A stretch of DNA of 64,000 nucleotides from SHZL01 sp963784425 (GCA_963784425.1 CAWARM010000011.1:1-64000); one strand, 5' to 3'. Positions 17,068 to 26,587 are shown, counted from the first letter of the stretch. The notes: generated from the letters alone by a model not told the origin. Program-made: numbers and translations.

Positions 17068-18064
17068 TCAATTCATTTCCGGGAGTTTTGCCGGGGTCCG
17101 AAATATAGTGTTCCCAGGACACCGGGCCTTCACGCAAGCCATTGGCCGTCATGTACGCACTCAGTTTTTCATAAGTGGGCATCATGCGGTCGTAAGGACC
17201 TCGATGTATAACTCTTACAGCGCGACCACCGGGTGACTTGCCGGCCTGGACATTACCGGTCAGGACAACGTCTTTCATCACCACGGGTATGGCTGCGTCG
17301 AAGGCATAGCCGCTTTCACTCCACGCGCGCGTAATGGTCATGGGTTGCGCCGACATTTCCATGGCGTTTTCCGCCATGAACGCCGTGATCTCCTGGTAGG
17401 CAGAGGCAAGTGTGCTGGCAAGGTCGGCAGGATCCTGGCTACTGTCGCTTTGGACGAACAGGATGTCCATAGGGGCAGCATCCACCACTTCGACTTCAAG
17501 CCCGGAAAAATCCACATTTGGCAGTGACTCGGCCAGGGTTTTGAGGTTGGCCAGACCGGTTTCATAATCGCTGCCAATCCAGCGATCGAACAACAGCCCA
17601 AAATATTTCGCCACCGTTTCGCCGGCGAGGCTTTGGTCGCTGGTCAGGTCAGCGTCAAAGCCCCAGGTAAGGGTTGCTGCCCCTGCACGGTCCTGAATAC
17701 TGAAATAGGCGGTTGCCATACCCTGTTGATCGAAGTGTAGCTGCACCCGCACCAGGGAGTAGGGAACACTTTCGGTAATCTCCTGCCAGCCTTTACCGCT
17801 AAGGCGCGGGTCACCTGCCCATTCCATGCGCGCCCCGACTCCGCTGGCGGGACCGGAAATTTCATACACAGCCGAGGGATCGCGGCTGGCCCACGGCGAC
17901 CACGTCTTGATTGTGGCGTAACCATTGACGAGGGCAAACACCGTGGACGCGGGCCGGTCAATGTCGACACTGCGTTCCACGTGCACGGTCTTCGGTAAAA
18001 AAAAGCTAATTGATACAAGAGATACTATCGTAATAACAATGGCATAGAATAGTTTTTTGATCAT
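16997..18064 (-). CDS. Membrane-anchored SRPBCC + GyrI-like effector-binding protein
   Basis: This 355-residue protein has one N-terminal membrane helix (LFYAIVITIVSLVSISFFL). A START/SRPBCC (polyketide-cyclase-like) domain follows at ~28–165 (VDIDRPASTVFALVNGYATIKTWSPWAS…). The C-terminal GyrI/AraC-effector-binding domain at ~190–345 includes AVRVIHRGPYDRMMPTYEKLSAYM and ELITYIYFQI. Both domains bind small hydrophobic ligands; the role of the fusion is unknown. It lies 32 bp downstream of the rhomboid gene on the same strand. Confidence 0.8.
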   Translation of the reverse strand: MIKKLFYAIVITIVSLVSISFFLPKTVHVERSVDIDRPASTVFALVNGYATIKTWSPWASRDPSAVYEISGPASGVGARMEWAGDPRLSGKGWQEITESVPYSLVRVQLHFDQQGMATAYFSIQDRAGAATLTWGFDADLTSDQSLAGETVAKYFGLLFDRWIGSDYETGLANLKTLAESLPNVDFSGLEVEVVDAAPMDILFVQSDSSQDPADLASTLASAYQEITAFMAENAMEMSAQPMTITRAWSESGYAFDAAIPVVMKDVVLTGNVQAGKSPGGRAVRVIHRGPYDRMMPTYEKLSAYMTANGLREGPVSWEHYISDPGKTPGNELITYIYFQIEPDAGELQRGSHDTE

Positions 18065-18096
18065 TTTTGTAAAATAAATTTCCTGACTGAAACATA

Positions 18097-18828
18097 CTAC
18101 TCGCTGCCATTAACCGGACTGTCGGGAGGTGTTTTGCGCTTTTCTGCAGGCAGCTCAAATTCCTCACCGGTGCTCTCAGGATACCATTCGGGCACGCTGT
18201 CATCGTACTCCCAGGAATAAGTTTTCAGCGGTACACGGTCGCTATTACGATAAATCCACGCCAGCAACAGCCCCAGGGCTGCGCCGCAAAGGTGGAGTTC
18301 CCACGACATGTTGGGGCGGATCGGGAAAACACCCCAAATCATGGTGCCGTAGAGGAAACTGATCAGCAATGACACCGAAACCGAGCGCAAGTCCCGTCGT
18401 AGCGCACCGCTGACGAAAACAAACGTCAGCAGTCCGTACAGCAAGCCACTGGCGCCAATGTGGATACTGGGCCTGCCAATAAACCACCCGAGCAGACCCG
18501 AACCCAGCCAGATAATGGGAATGGCGCGTAGCGCCGCATTGGGATAAAGATATAAGGCTGCCGTAACTGCTACCAGCAGGGGAATGCTGTTGTTGAACAA
18601 GTGCCCTATGCCATCGTGCAGCAACGGCGCCGTGATGATGCCGATCAGGCCGGAGGTCGAACCAGGCCGCAGCCCGAACCGGCCGAGCTGCAAGTCAAAC
18701 ACGTAATCCAGCAGGAATATCGCCCATAGCAGCGCAACCAGGCACACCGCCAGCTTCAGCGCAAGGCGAAAGCTGGCTTTGGCCTTGCGTACACTCTCCG
18801 CATCCTGGGCAGGCACCCGCACTGCCAT
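18097..18828 (-). CDS. Rhomboid family intramembrane serine protease
   Basis: This 243-residue protein has about six transmembrane segments. The catalytic Ser sits in HIGASGLLYG and the catalytic His in SWELHLCGAALG; HLFNNSIPL supplies the oxyanion-site His/Asn. The C-terminal tail is cytoplasmic, acidic and Pro-rich. It cleaves membrane proteins within the bilayer; the substrate is unknown. Only 3 bp separate its start from the stop of the acyltransferase gene, so the two are co-transcribed. Confidence 0.9.
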   Translation of the reverse strand: MAVRVPAQDAESVRKAKASFRLALKLAVCLVALLWAIFLLDYVFDLQLGRFGLRPGSTSGLIGIITAPLLHDGIGHLFNNSIPLLVAVTAALYLYPNAALRAIPIIWLGSGLLGWFIGRPSIHIGASGLLYGLLTFVFVSGALRRDLRSVSVSLLISFLYGTMIWGVFPIRPNMSWELHLCGAALGLLLAWIYRNSDRVPLKTYSWEYDDSVPEWYPESTGEEFELPAEKRKTPPDSPVNGSE

Positions 18829-18831
18829 TAC

Positions 18832-19584
18832 CTAAGCCGCCTCTGCACGCAAACCGGCAGGCATGGCAGAAGCAATGGCCTCCCGTGTCTGAATCATCAG
18901 ATCGTCCAGTTGCGCAGAATCCATGCCCCTGGTTTCAATAGCAGGATGAATGATCATCGTGCCGCGGCCGGGAAACAGCCGCAGGGTCTTGGCGGGTAAG
19001 AGGTCCCGCGTTCCCAGCAGGGTCACGGGTAATACCGGCAGCTGTTGCTCTATGGCCAGCCGGAATGCGCCTTTCTTGAATGCTTGCAGCTTGCCATCAA
19101 GGCTGCGCGTGCCCTCGGCGAAAAACAGGATGCCCACACCCTCGCCCAGACGATCCAGCGCGGCGGTTACTGCTGCACGCGCCCGCCGGGGGTTATTCCG
19201 GTCGATAAAAATGTGGCCGGCCTTTTCACAACCGATACCAATGGCCGGAATCTTGCGCAGTTCCTGTTTCATGACCCATTTGAGGTCAAGGTCAAGATAA
19301 CCATAGACCAGCAGAATGTCGTACTGGCTCTGATGGTTGCACACCACTACGTAAGACCTGGCGCGCTGCGCATGCTCGGCGCCTTTGACGGTTACCCACA
19401 TGGGAGTAAGAAAGGCCAGGATCCTGGCCCAGGGAGCAGCAAAATAGCGACTGCCGAAGCGGGGGCTCACCAACATGGAAAACAATGCGGTCAGTAAACC
19501 GCAGATCAAAGTCACCACCGCAGCCAGTGGTACAAAAACCAGCCACACATAAACCTGATATGGCCAAAAAAGGAATTTTTTCAT
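18832..19584 (-). CDS. 1-acyl-sn-glycerol-3-phosphate acyltransferase (PlsC-like)
   Basis: This 250-residue protein has N-terminal hydrophobic segments, then the acyltransferase motifs: NHQSQYD (HX4D, catalytic His/Asp), the F-I-DRNNPRRARAA block, FFAEGTRSLDG (acyl-acceptor binding), and the LPVLPVTLLGTRDLLP region. It probably makes phosphatidic acid from lysophosphatidic acid at the inner membrane. It is first in a likely three-gene unit with the rhomboid and SRPBCC genes. Other lysophospholipid acyltransferases share these motifs. Confidence 0.88.
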   Translation of the reverse strand: MKKFLFWPYQVYVWLVFVPLAAVVTLICGLLTALFSMLVSPRFGSRYFAAPWARILAFLTPMWVTVKGAEHAQRARSYVVVCNHQSQYDILLVYGYLDLDLKWVMKQELRKIPAIGIGCEKAGHIFIDRNNPRRARAAVTAALDRLGEGVGILFFAEGTRSLDGKLQAFKKGAFRLAIEQQLPVLPVTLLGTRDLLPAKTLRLFPGRGTMIIHPAIETRGMDSAQLDDLMIQTREAIASAMPAGLRAEAA

Positions 19585-19700
19585 CGGTGCCTTGGTCGCT
19601 GCCCCCGTCCGTGCATGGTCGAAGCCTACGATACTGCTTCAGCGCTGCCAGGGCGAGGCCGGACTCCGGGCCTGTTAACACTTTGCTTACCCCAGCAAGT

Positions 19701-19724
19701 GAGGGGCGCCGGGTGGCGCCCCTC
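19701..19724. terminator. Hairpin downstream of hsp20
   Basis: GAGGGGCGCC–GGGT–GGCGCCCCTC is a perfect 10-bp stem with a 4-nt loop, 20 bp after the hsp20 stop (minus strand). No T-tract follows, so intrinsic termination is uncertain. Confidence 0.5.
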
Positions 19725-19744
19725 TGCTAACGAGCAGCGAGCGA

Positions 19745-20212
19745 TCAGGCAGCTTTACTCTGCGCCTTGCCTTCCAGTAAGTTCTTGGAGGACTCGATTG
19801 CAATCGTGCGCGGCTTCATGACTTCAGGAAGTTCACGCTCGAGATCTATGTGCAACAAGCCGTTGTCCAGCCTTGCGCCGGTAACCCGGACATGGTCTGC
19901 CAGATTAAAGCGCCGCTCAAAGGAACGCGTGGCGATACCGCGATACAGGTATTGATTGCCTGCTGTTTCTTCCTCATCTTTCTTCTCACCAATGACAAGC
20001 AACTGATTGAGTTCACTGGTGATTTTTAGTTCATTCTCTGAAAACCCTGCAACAGCCATGGTAATCTGGTAGCTGTTTTCTCCGCAGGAAACGATGTTGT
20101 AAGGGGGATATCCGCCGGCCTGCTCAGGGCGATGTGCTGAATTGAGCATGGACGCCAGGCGGTCAAAACCAACCGTAGTACGAAACAAAGGTGAAAAATC
20201 GAAAGTAGTCAT
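19745..20212 (-). CDS. Small heat-shock protein, IbpA/Hsp20 family
   Basis: I start at the ATG at 20212 (154 residues; MTTFDFSPLFRTTVGFDRL), which matches the IbpA N terminus and has GGAGG 8 nt upstream. An in-frame ATG at 20245 also has a GGAGG. The α-crystallin domain spans ~35–130 (PPYNIVSCGENSYQITMAVAGF…YLYRGIATRSFERRFNLADHV). The C-terminal tail lacks an obvious IXI beyond RTIAIES. It holds unfolding proteins for refolding by DnaK/ClpB. A ROSE-like element overlaps the ribosome binding site. Confidence 0.92.
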   Translation of the reverse strand: MTTFDFSPLFRTTVGFDRLASMLNSAHRPEQAGGYPPYNIVSCGENSYQITMAVAGFSENELKITSELNQLLVIGEKKDEEETAGNQYLYRGIATRSFERRFNLADHVRVTGARLDNGLLHIDLERELPEVMKPRTIAIESSKNLLEGKAQSKAA

Positions 20213-20245
20213 TACCGTATCCTCCAGGGAAGCAATTCGGTGCAT
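20213..20245 (-). promoter_or_regulatory. Candidate ROSE-like RNA thermometer over hsp20 RBS
   Basis: On the mRNA strand UUGCU (20231–20235) lies a few bases before the Shine-Dalgarno GGAGGA (20220–20225). UUGCU can pair with AGGA with one bulged G, the exact arrangement known from ROSE elements of ibpA-type genes. A competing CUUCC/GGAGG pairing would also mask the site. Heat-released translation is inferred; folding was judged by eye. Confidence 0.4.
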
Positions 20246-20373
20246 ATTTAAATACCTCCGCCTTTCGGCCGGAAGCGCCTGCGGACCCTTGCGGCGCCCG
20301 CTACAGGAAGATGGGAACCCATGGATTTATTTCAAGGGACTGGCACTGTTTTTTTTTGACAGACCACGCGGCT

Positions 20374-20874
20374 TCAAGCTTCATAGCGAATACCAATCAA
20401 ATCAAAACTTGCCGCCCCGCCAGGCAACTCCACCACGACCGAATCGTCGACCGCTTTTCCCAGCAAAGCTCGCGCCAGGGGAGAATCGACCGAGATGTAC
20501 CGTTTGCCGGCATCCGATTCATCTGCTCCGACAATCCGGTATTCCTGCTCTGCGCCCTGCTCATCCCCAACCGTCACCCAGGCGCCGAAAAATACGCGCT
20601 TGCGGTTGGCCGGGACACTGCCGACAATCTTGATGACTGCCAGGCGCTGGCTCAGGTAACGGATCTTGCGGTCAATTTCACCCAGTTGTTTCTTGCGATA
20701 GATGTACTCGGCGTTTTCGGACCGGTCCCCCTCTGCCGCTGCCGCAGTCAAAGCCGGGACAACATCAGTACGTCGCAGGTGCCACAGCCCGGCAAGACTC
20801 GCCTTGAGCGACTTTGCCCCCTCTGCCGTGATGTACGGACTGCTTCTTTCAGGTGGAGGACGCCAGCGCCCCAT
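20374..20874 (-). CDS. greB: Transcription elongation factor GreB
   Basis: From the ATG at 20874 (GAGGG 7 nt upstream) the protein has 166 residues. The N-terminal coiled coil contains the GreB-type acidic tip around GDRSENAEYIYRKKQLGEIDRKIRYLSQRL. The C-terminal FKBP-like domain ends with VDSPLARALLGKAVDDSVVVELPGG. It enters the RNA polymerase secondary channel and stimulates cleavage of backtracked transcripts. GreA is the alternative; EYIYRKKQLGEIDRRI-type tips are characteristic of GreB. Confidence 0.88.
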   Translation of the reverse strand: MGRWRPPPERSSPYITAEGAKSLKASLAGLWHLRRTDVVPALTAAAAEGDRSENAEYIYRKKQLGEIDRKIRYLSQRLAVIKIVGSVPANRKRVFFGAWVTVGDEQGAEQEYRIVGADESDAGKRYISVDSPLARALLGKAVDDSVVVELPGGAASFDLIGIRYEA

Positions 20875-21019
20875 GCACGTACCCTCGGTGTTGAACAAAC
20901 CTTGCTAGCACTCGATTGCTTACCAGCCTGGTCGATGGTAACCCAACTAACGGCACCTGCAAGGGCCAGTCGTGTTGTTTAGAGTGCAGCCATTCCCACA
21001 GACTTCCGAGGCCTGCACC

Positions 21020-23132
21020 GTGAGCACAAGAAATACCCTCATCGCCCCAATGACCCTCATGCTGGCCCTCACGTTGACTTTGGGCGCTGGTCGCGTGCAA
21101 GCCGGCAGAGGAATCGCAACAACAGCAGGCGTCTGAACCTGCGCCCGCCGCGGCAACTGCCGATGCACCCGCATCTGCCCTGGTCAGCGGCATAGACCAG
21201 AGCGGTTTCAATACCGCGGTGCGTCCGCAGGACGATCTGTATGAGTATGCCAATGGTGGATGGCTGGCGGCGACCGAGATTCCCGCGGATAAGGCCCGCT
21301 ATGGAACGTTTCTCATCGTGGCGGACAAAGCAGAAGCGGACGTGCGCGACCTGGTTGACGAGGTCAGTGCTTCGGCGGAAGTCGAACACGGCAGCGCAAC
21401 CCAAAAAATCCGCGATTTCTATACGAGCTACATGGATACGGAACTCGTTAACCGCCTGGGCATTTCGGTACTGCAGTCTGACCTGGACAAAATTGCTGCA
21501 GCCAGCAGCTACGATGATATTTATCGCCTGTTTGGCACGCTCGGGACCGACGGTGTAAACAATCCCTTGAGCGTTTTTATTTTTTCGGACTTCAAGGATG
21601 CCAACAAAAACGTGGTGTACCTCGCGGAAAACGGACTGTCCCTGCCGGATCGCGACTACTATCTGAAGGATGATGAGCAGTTTGTGAAGGGTCGCGAATT
21701 GCTGACGCAGTATGCCACCAGGCTCTTCACCCTGGCTGGTATGCCTGATCCTGCCGCGTTTGCCAGCCAGTTACTGGCACTGGAAACCCGGCTGGCCAAA
21801 GTGCAATGGACACGTGAGGAAAACCGCGACAACGTCAAGCAATATAACCCCCATACCCTGGACGAATTAACCGCGCTGGCGCCTGCAATAAACTGGCCCG
21901 TATACCTCGATGCCAGCATGCTCGCCGGCCGGGATTACTACGTCGTCATGCAACCCAGCTTTTTCCAGGAAGCGGGCAAGATCATTGCTGAAACCGATAT
22001 TCAGACCTGGAAAAACTACCTGGCCTTCCAGTTGATCAGCGCCTATGCCCCGGTTTTGAGCGATGATTTCTTCACTGCCTGGTTCGACATGTATCAAAAA
22101 GGCTTGCAGGGTGTGGATGAGCCCAAACCCCGCTGGAAACAGGCCATTGCGTCGATTAACGCCAACATGGGCGAGTTGCTGGGCCAACTCTACGTTGAAA
22201 AACACTTCACTGCGCAAGCCAAGTCGCGCATGCAGGAGATGATAGCTAACCTGATCGAAGCCTACCGCCAGTCCATTACCGGGCTGGACTGGATGAGTGA
22301 GGAAACCAGGCAGCAGGCTCTGGAAAAGCTGTCGAAATTCAACTCCAAGATTGGTTACCCGGATAATTGGCGCGATTACAGCAAGCTTGAAATTGTCGCC
22401 GGCGATCTCGTTGGAAACCTGAAGCGCGCCACGGCCTTCGAGTACCAACGCAACCTCAATAAACTGGACCGCCCGGTGGACAAGAGTGAGTGGCTGATGA
22501 CGCCACAAACCGTCAATGCCTATTACCTGCCGATGTGGAATGAGGTCGTATTCCCGGCATCGATCCTGCAGCCGCCATTTTTCAACATGGCCGCCGATGA
22601 CGCCGTGAATTATGGAGCCATAGGCGCAGCTATTGGCCACGAGATCGGCCATGGTTTTGACGACCAGGGGCGGCGGTTTGATGGCGACGGAAACCTGCGG
22701 GACTGGTGGACGGAAGAAGACAACACCAAGTTCCTGGAGCGCAAGGACAAGCTTGCGGCTCAATTCAACGGTTATGAAGTGATTGATGGCATGACCATCA
22801 ACGGTGAATTCACTTCGGGAGAAAACATCGGCGACCTGGGCGGATTGAGCATTGCGTACAAAGCCTACCAACTCTCCTTGCACGGCAAGGAAGCACCGGT
22901 GATTGACGGCTGGACGGGCGACCAGAGGTTCTTCCTGGGATGGGCACAGGTCTGGCGGGAAAAACGGCGGCCGGAAGAAGAAAAACGCTTGTTGACCATA
23001 GACCCGCATTCACCGACCAAGTACCGCGCCAATGGAGGCGCCGTCAATGTTCCGGGGTTCTATTCTGCCTTCGATGTAAAGCCAGGTGACGGAATGTACC
23101 TGGCCCCGGAAGAGCGCGTGAAGATCTGGTAA
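21020..23132 (+). CDS. M13 family zinc metallopeptidase (frameshift near signal peptide)
   Basis: The body (from 21087 on, ~680 residues) is a neprilysin-like M13 peptidase: N-terminal SGFNTAVRPQDDLYEYANGGW, zinc site HEIGH with the downstream E-x-x-x-D in GENIGDLGG, and the usual end APEERVKIW. The export signal (from GTG 21020, with GAGG upstream) is in another frame. Reading one G fewer in the GGG run at 21082–21084 fuses LTLTLALVAC to KPAEES, a perfect lipoprotein signal with lipobox LVAC. It is therefore either a one-base sequencing insertion or a genuine 5' frameshift. The product is probably a lipid-anchored peptidase in the periplasm or outer membrane. Confidence 0.85.
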
Positions 23133-23234
23133 CTCGCGAGTATTGCTGCGCTTGTGGGCCGACTTTGCTTGTGAGCCAGCGGCCCAGGCCGCATAATTGC
23201 GCTCCCTGCAAACCATGCGGATACCCGTTGCATT

Positions 23235-24140
23235 ATGTCGGCGCCTGATTCGCTCAAGTCCATCCTGTTTGCGTTCTTTGCCAACCTGGCCATTGCCGTG
23301 GCCAAGGGCATCGCTGCCCTGTTTACCGGGTCAGGTGCCATGCTGGCCGAAACCATCCACTCCCTGGCCGACTGCGGTAATCAACTCTTGCTGGTGCTGG
23401 GCATGCAGCAGACCCGGCAGGCGCCCACCGACGATCATCCGCTGGGATTTGGTAAAAGCATTTATTTCTGGTCCTTCCTGGTGGCTGTCATCCTGTTCAG
23501 CGGCGGTGGCATTTTCTCGCTGTATGAAGGCTTGCATAAGCTCAATCACCCCGGAGCGCTGAGTTTTCCCTGGATTGCCCTGGGGGTGCTGCTATTTGCC
23601 ATCGTGGCCGAATCGGTTTCACTGTGGGGGTGCATGCGCGAAGTCAACAAGGAGCGCCACGGCCGCAACCTCGTGCGCTGGTTCCGCGAAAGCCGCAGCA
23701 GTGCTTTGATCGTCGTTTTTGGCGAAGATGTGGCGGCCCTTGCCGGCCTGGTGTTCGCGTTTTTGGCCATCATGCTGACTCTGCTTACGGGTAATCCCGT
23801 CTGGGATGCCGTGGGTACCCTGGCCATTGGGGTTCTGCTGATAGCCGTGGCGCTTTTCATCGCCATCGAGGTCAAGGCCTTGCTGATCGGGCAAAGCGCG
23901 GACCCGCAAACACGGCAGCAGATGCGCCAGTTCCTGTCAGGGTGTCCGCAGGTGGATCACGTGTACCAGCTGCTCACCCTGCAATTTGGCCCGGACATCA
24001 TGGTGGCTGTCAAAGCGCGCATGGTGCCGCAGGCCTCTGACCAGGACCTGGTAAAGGCCATCAACACCGTGGAAGCCGCTTTCCGCGCCCGTTTCGATGC
24101 AGTGCGCTGGCTGTTTTTTGAGCCGGACATCGATGATTAA
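23235..24140 (+). CDS. Cation diffusion facilitator transporter (ZnT9-like subgroup)
   Basis: This 301-residue protein has six membrane helices. Family marks are MLAETIHSLADCGNQ in TM2 (HxxxD), DDHPLGFGKSIYFWSFLVAV, and FGEDVAALAGLVFAF in TM5, where an ED pair replaces the usual HD. The short cytoplasmic C-terminal domain lacks His runs. It probably exports divalent cations (Zn, Co, Mn) by proton antiport; metal specificity is not readable. Its last 8 bp overlap the start of rimO. Confidence 0.88.
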   Translation: MSAPDSLKSILFAFFANLAIAVAKGIAALFTGSGAMLAETIHSLADCGNQLLLVLGMQQTRQAPTDDHPLGFGKSIYFWSFLVAVILFSGGGIFSLYEGLHKLNHPGALSFPWIALGVLLFAIVAESVSLWGCMREVNKERHGRNLVRWFRESRSSALIVVFGEDVAALAGLVFAFLAIMLTLLTGNPVWDAVGTLAIGVLLIAVALFIAIEVKALLIGQSADPQTRQQMRQFLSGCPQVDHVYQLLTLQFGPDIMVAVKARMVPQASDQDLVKAINTVEAAFRARFDAVRWLFFEPDIDD

Positions 24141-25500
24141 CCTCAACCGTAATCCCAAGGTCGGGTTTGTCAGCCTCGGCTGTCCCAAAGCATTGGTTGA
24201 CTCCGAGCGCATTCTCACGCAACTGCGCACGGACGGCTATGACATCAGCCCGGACTATGCGGGTGCGGACGTCGTGGTGGTCAATACCTGTGGATTTATT
24301 GACAGTGCCAGGCAGGAGTCACTGGAGGCCATCGGCGAGGCGCTGACCGCCAATGGCAAAGTCATCGTCACCGGCTGCCTGGGCAAGAATGCCGATGACA
24401 TCCGTTCAGTTCATCCCAAGGTGCTGGCCGTGACCGGTCCGCAGCAGTATGAGGCAGTGGTGGCCGCAGTGCACCTGCATGCCCCGCCCATGCAGGCCCA
24501 TGACCCCTTCACCAATCTCGTGCCTGCGCCCCGCAGCGATATCGGCGTCAAACTCACCCCACGCCACTATGCGTACCTGAAAATTTCGGAAGGCTGTAAC
24601 CACACATGCAGTTTTTGCATTATTCCCTCCATGCGCGGCAAGCTGGTCAGCCGGCCGGTTGGTGAAGTGCTGGACGAGGCCGAGCGGCTGGTTGCCGCCG
24701 GCGTCAGGGAATTGCTGGTCATTTCGCAGGATACCTCAGCCTACGGCGTAGACCTGAAGTACAAGCTGGATTTTTGGGGCGGGCGGCCACTGCGCACCCG
24801 CATGAAAGAATTGTGCGAGGGGCTGGGCAGTTTGGGCGCCTGGGTGCGCCTGCATTACGTTTACCCTTACCCCCACGTGGACGAAATCATCCCGCTGATG
24901 GCTGAAGGTAAAATACTGCCCTATCTCGATATTCCGTTTCAGCATGGCAGCCAGGCGGTACTCAAACGTATGCGCCGTCCCGCGGCAACGGAAAACAATC
25001 TAGCACGCATCCGCCGCTGGCGGGAGATTTGCCCGGAAATAACCATCCGCAGTACGTTCATCGTCGGATTCCCGGGAGAAACCGAAGCGGAGTTCGCCGA
25101 GCTGATCGAGTTTTTGCAGGAGGCCCAACTGGACCGCGTGGGTTGTTTCCAGTACTCCCCGGTCACAGGCGCTGCCGCCAATAGCCTCGACGGCGCCGTG
25201 CCCGAGGAGGTCAAGCAGGAACGCTGGGACCGGTTCATGCAAACCCAGGCCATCATTAGTCGCAAGCGTTTGCAGCACAAAATTGGCAGTATCCAGGCTG
25301 TGCTGGTTGATGCTGTCGAACCCGGCAGGGCCATTGGTCGCAGCATGGCGGATGCGCCGGAGATTGATGGCATCGTGACCATTCGCAACCCCGGCATGCT
25401 TAAGTCCGGCACGCTGGTGCAGGTGGCCATTGATTCGGCAGACGATTACGATCTGGCCGGCTCACTGGTTTCTGCAGCCGGCGCCCAGCCCCGACACTGA
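24133..25500 (+). CDS. rimO: Ribosomal protein uS12 methylthiotransferase RimO
   Basis: The start at 24133 (MINLNRNPKVGFVSLGCPK) gives 455 residues. The N-terminal MTTase domain has the first-cluster cysteines in SLGCPKALVDSE, VVNTCGFID and VTGCLGKN. The radical-SAM domain has CNHTCSFCIIPSMRG. The C-terminal TRAM domain is at ~385–450. RimO adds a methylthio group to Asp in ribosomal protein S12. The start overlaps the CDF stop, so the genes are probably coupled. Confidence 0.95.
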   Translation: MINLNRNPKVGFVSLGCPKALVDSERILTQLRTDGYDISPDYAGADVVVVNTCGFIDSARQESLEAIGEALTANGKVIVTGCLGKNADDIRSVHPKVLAVTGPQQYEAVVAAVHLHAPPMQAHDPFTNLVPAPRSDIGVKLTPRHYAYLKISEGCNHTCSFCIIPSMRGKLVSRPVGEVLDEAERLVAAGVRELLVISQDTSAYGVDLKYKLDFWGGRPLRTRMKELCEGLGSLGAWVRLHYVYPYPHVDEIIPLMAEGKILPYLDIPFQHGSQAVLKRMRRPAATENNLARIRRWREICPEITIRSTFIVGFPGETEAEFAELIEFLQEAQLDRVGCFQYSPVTGAAANSLDGAVPEEVKQERWDRFMQTQAIISRKRLQHKIGSIQAVLVDAVEPGRAIGRSMADAPEIDGIVTIRNPGMLKSGTLVQVAIDSADDYDLAGSLVSAAGAQPRH

Positions 25501-25524
25501 CCCGGACACTGACCCAGAGCCCGA
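25489..25524 (+). repeat. Three 12-bp tandem repeats across the rimO stop
   Basis: CCCCGACACTGA, CCCGGACACTGA and CCCAGAGCCCGA follow each other. The first supplies the rimO stop codon and the rest fill the gap to rsmC. Confidence 0.7.
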
Positions 25525-25528
25525 AGCT

Positions 25529-26587
25529 ATGCAGCGAACCAGTGAGTTGATTGTGCGCTGCATGGCGCAGATGGAGCCTGGCAATGTCCTGTTATTCAAC
25601 CCGGCTGCCGATACCCTGTTTCAGGAGTTGGAGGCAGCTGGACGCGAGGTCCAGACCTGGAGCCAGGAATTTGGCGCCAGCCGCTGGCTGTTGAGCAATG
25701 GCGCAAGAGCCGGCTTTGGCGTGTTGCCGGACCCGGTGGGCCTGCCCGCCCAAGTCATCCTGTTCCAACCCAGGGAAAAGGACCGGCTGGACATGCTGCT
25801 GCACTTCCTCTCCCATGCCATGCCGGAAAACGGTCGTTTGTGGCTGGTGGGGGAAAACCAGTCCGGCATCAAGTCGGCGGGCAAACGGCTGGATTCCTGG
25901 TTCCGCACTGTTCGCAAGCTGGATTCAGCGCGCCACTGCGTTTTATACCAGGCTCAATCCCCGGCGCAGCCCGAGGCCTTCCGGCCCGAGGTATTCCGGC
26001 TTGAAGCTTACCTGCACAAATGGGTTCTGGATATTCCGCCCGCCGAGTTGCGCCTGGTATCCCTGCCCGGGGCTTTTGCGCATGGCCGACTGGACCGTGG
26101 CACGGAAGTATTGCTGCGGGCGATATCACGTTGTACCGGGAAAAATGTTCCCGCAGGCCGGGTGCTGGATTTTGGCTGTGGTATCGGCGTCATTGGATTA
26201 TCCCTGTTGTTGAAGAATCCGGATGTACAACTTACTTTGCTGGACGATTCCGCCCTCGCGCTGGAATCCGCCCGCCTGTCGCTGCTCGCCAATGAGCTTA
26301 AAGCGGAACTTGTGCCTTCGGACGGGCTGGCAGAAGTCCGGCAGCGATTCGACTGGATTGTCAGCAACCCGCCGTTCCACCGCGGTGTCGCTACGGACTA
26401 TGAGGTTGTCCGGCGTTTCTTCGCGCAGGCGCGCAGTGTGATGAGCAAACAAGGTAAAATGCTCCTGGTTTGCAACATCCACCTGCCCTACGAGACGTGG
26501 TTGGCCGAGCAATTTGGCCGGGTAGAGCTGCTGGAAAATGGCGGTGGCTTTAAAGTGCTGCGGGCCTCCGGACAGAATTTTGCGTGA
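25529..26587 (+). CDS. rsmC: 16S rRNA (guanine-1207-N2)-methyltransferase RsmC
   Basis: From the ATG at 25529 the protein has 352 residues, close to E. coli RsmC (343). The N-terminal half is the degenerate methyltransferase domain (VGENQSGIKSAGKRL, LDSARHCVLYQ). The C-terminal half is catalytic: LPGAFAHGRLDRGTEVLL, VLDFGCGIGVIGLSLL (SAM site) and the base-flipping NPPFH motif in DWIVSNPPFHRG. It methylates G1207 of 16S rRNA in the small subunit. A direct 15-bp repeat at 25970–25999 (encoding PEAFR/PEVFR) is an in-frame expansion between the halves. RlmG is the nearest alternative but is longer. Confidence 0.87.
   Translation: MQRTSELIVRCMAQMEPGNVLLFNPAADTLFQELEAAGREVQTWSQEFGASRWLLSNGARAGFGVLPDPVGLPAQVILFQPREKDRLDMLLHFLSHAMPENGRLWLVGENQSGIKSAGKRLDSWFRTVRKLDSARHCVLYQAQSPAQPEAFRPEVFRLEAYLHKWVLDIPPAELRLVSLPGAFAHGRLDRGTEVLLRAISRCTGKNVPAGRVLDFGCGIGVIGLSLLLKNPDVQLTLLDDSALALESARLSLLANELKAELVPSDGLAEVRQRFDWIVSNPPFHRGVATDYEVVRRFFAQARSVMSKQGKMLLVCNIHLPYETWLAEQFGRVELLENGGGFKVLRASGQNFA

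Noticed and set aside
21867..23009. 380-codon minus-strand frame inside the M13 peptidase gene
   Set aside because: Antisense shadow; the plus strand carries the catalytic motifs.
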